Source: Parachlorella kessleri
Taxonomy: Eukaryota; Chlorophyta; Trebouxiophyceae; Chlorellales; Chlorellaceae
DNA length: 47,473 nucleotides
Direction of reading: 5' to 3'
Assembly: GCA_001598975.1 (NCBI GenBank)
Contig: BBXU01001194.1
Span: forward strand, 1-47,473
The notes beneath the pieces are model-generated. The model did no database searches. It was not told the origin of the DNA and saw only the letters and a program-made list of their open reading frames with translations. The position numbers and the translations under genes were made by a program. Within the stretch, counting starts at the first letter, position 1; every line of letters starts with the position of its first letter. Positions 44,068 through 47,473 of this stretch are shown piece by piece.

Positions 44068-45200
44068 CTAAGACTCCACCGAGGGCCTGCTGGCTGCATC
44101 TTCCAACCTCGGATCTGCTTTCTCCCCATGTTCTAATGCTGGCGCCGCCGCCGGGTGAGATGGCTCTTCCAACCTACAAGGTGCCTGCTGCTGGGTTTCC
44201 GACAAAGGCGACACCGACCGCGCTGGCTCCAGCTCATCTCGGAAAGCTGCCTGCAACTTTTGCTTGATGGACCTGCGGAGGGTCAGGCGGCAAACCTGTT
44301 TGACTGCTATGGTGGCACTGGTTGCCAGTCAGATATGCTCGTGCTATACCTTCTTCCTGCTTTTCAGGGATAAGCCCAATTTTTATTTTTTTAACCCACG
44401 CCGCAGGTTTTTGTAGGCTTCAACTCTGCAATCTCAGGCAAGACACAGAGCATATACCTGCATAAAACCCTGTCAACCCAGTGTACTGGTGCCTCCCCTC
44501 TAACCGCATAGCCTGCCACCCTAAGTATATGCAGTCAGCCTTCGAGCATATTCCGCGACTTGAATTGATGGTGCAGCTTTTCTACCTGCAAGCTCTCTCT
44601 CCCGAGGGTGGTGCCCATACCTCAGCTTGCGGTAGGCTGCGTCAAGGTCGGCCTTCAGGCGGACCAGCAACTCTGTGTGGTGCTGCAACTCTGCCACCAC
44701 TTCCGCTACGCTTCCGCCGGAGGCCTTCTGGGGCTGGGCCGTGTCCATGACATGCCTAGCTTCCTGGAGCTTGGCCAAGCTGCAGGACAGAATTTGCGCC
44801 TAGGGTGGCCTGAGCAGGCAAGTCAGCACGGGCCCCGGCCTCTCACAACAGCTAGAAATGGAGACAGAACAAACAAGAGAGCACTGAAGACCTACATCTT
44901 TCGCTGCACAGCCAGTATTTGAGCTGCAGTAGCCTCCGAGGAGAGTGACGTGGCCGCGATCAAGTCCTCGGGCTGGGCTCTCTGCATCTCACTGGAATTC
45001 AGGCTGTGTTCGTCTGAGTGGCCGAGGCTTGCTGGGAGAAGACAGTGAGTAATGAATCGAGGGACAAACTGAAGTGCTGGCGCCCTGGCAGGACATCCAA
45101 GTGGCATGCATAGTACTGCGGGATAAGCAAAGTAATAAACAACAGACAAAATAGTACATACTGGAGTGACACTCTTACCGTTAAAGACTTCGAACAGCAT
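44068..45200 (-). CDS. KXD1: KxDL-motif protein (BORC subunit KXD1-like)
   Basis: In animals and fungi KxDL proteins are coiled-coil subunits of BORC/BLOC-1-type complexes that position lysosomes or endosomes. Exons: 45200-45179, 45031-44896, 44779-44621 and 44272-44068 (TAG), in phase, 173 aa. The KxDL domain spans about residues 35-120: QRKILAKLQEARHVM, AELQHHTELLVRL, then KADLDAAYRKLR (the motif itself), the intron, and SIKQKLQAAF, exactly the KxDL...RxRxLKxKL layout. The rest is a Pro/Glu/Gln/Ala-rich tail. The tail's frame stays open for 86 further codons after the TAG, with the same composition and repeated ESQQEAP/ETQQQAP motifs (see findings). The sequence just before the acceptor of exon 3 (gcgcaaattctgtcctgcag) resembles the end of exon 2. 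Family call is good; the cellular role in algae is inferred. Confidence 0.78.
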
Positions 45201-45482
45201 CAGCGTATTTAGCTTGCGTCAAGCCTAGTTGCTATCCACCCTTGTTGCATTCGCACGATGCCCGTCGCACAGTGCTTCACAAGGCGGGCACCCGTTGCCA
45301 GGTCGATATCCAGCTGTAGAGTGGCACGATCATGCAGGTAGTCTGCCGAAACTCCCAGCCGAACAGTGCAAGTGTGTAGCAGTGCGCCGGTGGCGACCTT
45401 GTCGAGAAATACCCATATATCTGCCCCATACCTGCAAACCAAACCGCTGCCGGGGCTGTACAGGCGGACTGCTGTTCGGGTG
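45201..45482. promoter_or_regulatory. Divergent promoter region, KxDL and SDR genes
   Basis: Only 282 bp separate the two start codons, so the two promoters must overlap or be shared. No specific element is recognised. Confidence 0.4.
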
Positions 45483-47473
45483 ATGGCCTTCACCCCTGAC
45501 AGCCTGGACAACGCCAGCATCCTGGTGTGCGGCGGCGGCGGGGTGGCCCTGGACGTGACCCGCAAACTTAAAGAGGCGGGCTCCTGGGTCTGGCAGCTAC
45601 AGCGGACAGACGTGCGCAGGTCAGTGGAGTAAGAGCTGTGCTAGGCATATCTTCTTGGATACCTCTTTCAGGTGGCGGACGGTGGCCTGCAAGGCAGGAG
45701 TGACAGTTGATGACAACTCTGCACTCCACAGCCGGGCGCAGTCTGGTTGCACTATTCACCGTACGGAGCCAACTTGGCTCTTAAAGAGGAAAGCAGGGCA
45801 AAGATAGGGGTTGGTAGGGTAGGGAACGCAGGCAGCAGGTGGAGCGGCTTCAAATGCTTGAGGAGCTTGCTCAGTGTTGCTTTGTTTGTGTGCGTGTGTC
45901 ACCGCTGCATCTCGGCAACCCCCTTGCGGGGAAGGTGCATGGCCTCTAGACTGTTTTGCTGGTATGGTGTTGGGTATATGACTGAGTGCAGGACTTGCCA
46001 ATGCCAGCTGAAACCCCATCGACCTTATACCAAAACAGATGCACTGTTGAATGTATCACACATTGGCATTCCTAACATATAGTCAACAGCAGGGCCTTAT
46101 TGGGGAAATCTAGTGGATTACACCCCCCCCCCCTGCCCCGGCCCCCCGCCCTGCACCTCAGACTACGGACGAACTGGTCGTCTGTAGGAATGACGGCGTG
46201 CTCACCCCCAGGAATAAAGCAGAATCACACACAAACTGGAGACCTTAAATGGTGCCGTTCCAACGCTTTAAACCGCGGCTTCTCGGTGCAGGGAGGAGAT
46301 TGAGGTGCCATCGTGGTGAAGGGCTACGCCCTCAACAGAGAGCAAAATGAGGCCAAGCTGTGTACTCTGCATTGCTTGTGGGTGCAGGAAGGAGATTGAG
46401 GGCATGATGGCCATTGTAGTGAAGGGCGATGCCCTCAACAAGGGTGATGTGGAGCGAGCAATCGAGAGCATTGATGGTGTGGACGCTGTGGTCAGCACGC
46501 TGGGCGGCACAACAGCTGACCCCCAAGTAGACTCGCAGGTAGGGAGCGGTGGATAGCTGGCAACTGTTCTTCCTTTCCATGAGGGTATTGCAGTGAAGAC
46601 TCTGAGAAGGTGGTAGCAGGGCTACCACTAGCATTCCAAGGGGCTTCACCCAAGGCATTTGTGGACAGTGGGAGCTTGATTGAGGCGTCCGCCTGGCATG
46701 TGATAGTGCATGTGCCCCTGGGTACGTCGCAACAATTGCATGTTGGTCCGCAAACAGGACCCGCGTTTGTGACGATGATGCTCACAGCAGGAGTCCCAGC
46801 ACCACTTGCCTGCCTGTCTCTAGGGTACATGACGAACAGGCTGGCCCTAGGTGTGCCTGGGTCTTACGCCATATGCCTGCTCACCACTAGGACTCAGTAG
46901 GACCAGTCTTTCACTCAACAGCCAACCCTCCACTCAACAGCCAGCACGGGAAGGATGTCAGCGGGGCAACTGTGCCAAGCAATGGGATGTGCCTCTGCCC
47001 AGCTGGCTTGCGTGCAGTTGCCGGACCCTTCCCCACCTGCCCGCCGCGTGTGCAGGGCAACATCAACGTCATTGAGGCAGCAGCCAAAGCAGGCGTGAAG
47101 AAGTTCATACTGGTTACGTCCATTGGCACGGGAGACAGTAAGCAGGCCACGCCGCCCAACGTTTATGAGGTGCTCAAGCCTGTGCTGCTGGAGAAGGAGA
47201 AGGCGGAGCAGCGACTAAAGGTGAGTCACCTGACCAAATGGTGACTGAGGTCAGCCTCACCTGCTGTTCCAGTGGTCTTGTTGCAAGTCGTTGAGGACCC
47301 TACCGGATTAGGCTCAGGCATGAGCCAGAGCCCAAAGCGAAATGTATGCTGCCCTGTCACAGTACGGTTCACCCTCATCTCTCCTCTGTTTGTGCTGCCT
47401 GCCTCCGACATTGACGATTGTGTGGTCAGTCAGTTCGCTTGAGGGTGGTGAAGCCTGTGCTGTTGGAGACTGG
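45483..47473 (+). CDS. Atypical SDR, NmrA-like NAD(P)-binding protein, 5' part
   Basis: Rossmann-fold protein of the atypical short-chain dehydrogenase group, akin to plant and cyanobacterial NAD(P)-binding proteins such as Arabidopsis At2g37660. Exons seen: 45483-45619, 46388-46538 and 47056-47220, in phase, 151 codons; the gene runs off the right edge. The nucleotide-binding beta-alpha-beta is ILVCGGGGVALDVTRKLKEAG, with GGGGVA in place of the usual GATGxxG. Then come VVKGDALNKGDVERAIESID, DAVVSTLGGT, GNINVIEAAAKAGVKKFILV and TSIGTGDSKQATPPNVYEVL. TSIGTGDS is the diagnostic strand-5 block of this family. The substrate-binding C-terminal half lies outside the window. Introns hold a decoy of the exon-2 start (first base 46292) and, at the very window end, a decoy of the exon-3 end. 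No transit peptide is visible before ATG 45483. Confidence 0.8.
46285..46343 (+). repeat. Decoy copy of SDR exon-2 start
   Basis: ggtgcag|ggaggagattgaggtgcc, atcgtggtgaagggc and gccctcaaca repeat the real exon start at 46388 with an offset of about 96 bp. A deletion after gattgagg makes it frame-disrupted. Confidence 0.85.
47438..47473 (+). repeat. Decoy copy of SDR exon-3 end, cut by the window edge
   Basis: ggtgaagcctgtgctgttgg-agactgg resembles the real exon segment ctcaagcctgtgctgctgga near 47172-47192. It lies downstream in the intron, about 270 bp away. Confidence 0.6.

Noticed and set aside
1..47473. tRNA, rRNA or snRNA genes
   Set aside because: No cloverleaf-like A/B box pairs or rRNA motifs were noticed by eye. 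A covariance-model search would be decisive but could not be run.

Overview
The window reads as nuclear DNA of a green alga (Chlorophyta, probably Chlorophyceae). Genes are dense and broken into many short exons with GT-AG and some GC-AG introns. TGTAA-type poly(A) signals sit downstream of several stops. One gene is a FLU-like regulator of chlorophyll synthesis with a plastid presequence. There is no operon structure, and I found no rRNA, tRNA or CRISPR locus. No database was searched: families were named from motifs, and exon joins were accepted when reading phase and family alignment both agreed.

Layout, left to right. (1) 402-2709 (+): 3' part of a glycosyltransferase (GT2/GT92-like). (2) 4440-14482 (-): three tandem 276-aa glutathione S-transferase paralogs with identical exon structure, each with an intron directly after the start ATG. 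(3) 15619-18209 (-): FLU-like TPR protein, divergent from (4) 19002-21940 (+), a protein ending in a Tudor-like domain. (5) 22807-27683 (-): a nine-exon cytochrome P450 with an 11-nt exon. (6) 27684-30125: gene-poor stretch with a large inverted duplication and an unassigned coding-like fragment. (7) 30126-32306 (+): TVP38/TMEM64 (VTT) membrane protein. (8) 33455-40682 (-): twelve-exon DEAD-box helicase of the DDX55/Spb4 family, divergent from (9) 41028-42461 (+), a membrane-anchored Pth2-type peptidyl-tRNA hydrolase. (10) 44068-45200 (-): KxDL-motif (BORC subunit KXD1-like) protein, divergent from (11) 45483 to beyond the window end (+), an atypical SDR/NmrA-like NAD(P)-binding protein.

The genes are ordinary housekeeping or plastid functions and do not form one pathway. 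The unusual property is in the introns. In most genes an intron carries tandem, partly degenerate copies of the edge of the adjacent exon together with its splice site (periods about 58, 70, 97, 104, 111, 118 and 128 bp, plus a short minisatellite made of 5' splice sites). These decoy exon edges occur on donor and acceptor sides, copy GC donors as GC, and recur at the same place in all three GST paralogs. I regard this as the best candidate for an undescribed phenomenon here: recurrent local tandem duplication across exon-intron junctions, which lengthens introns and multiplies splice sites.
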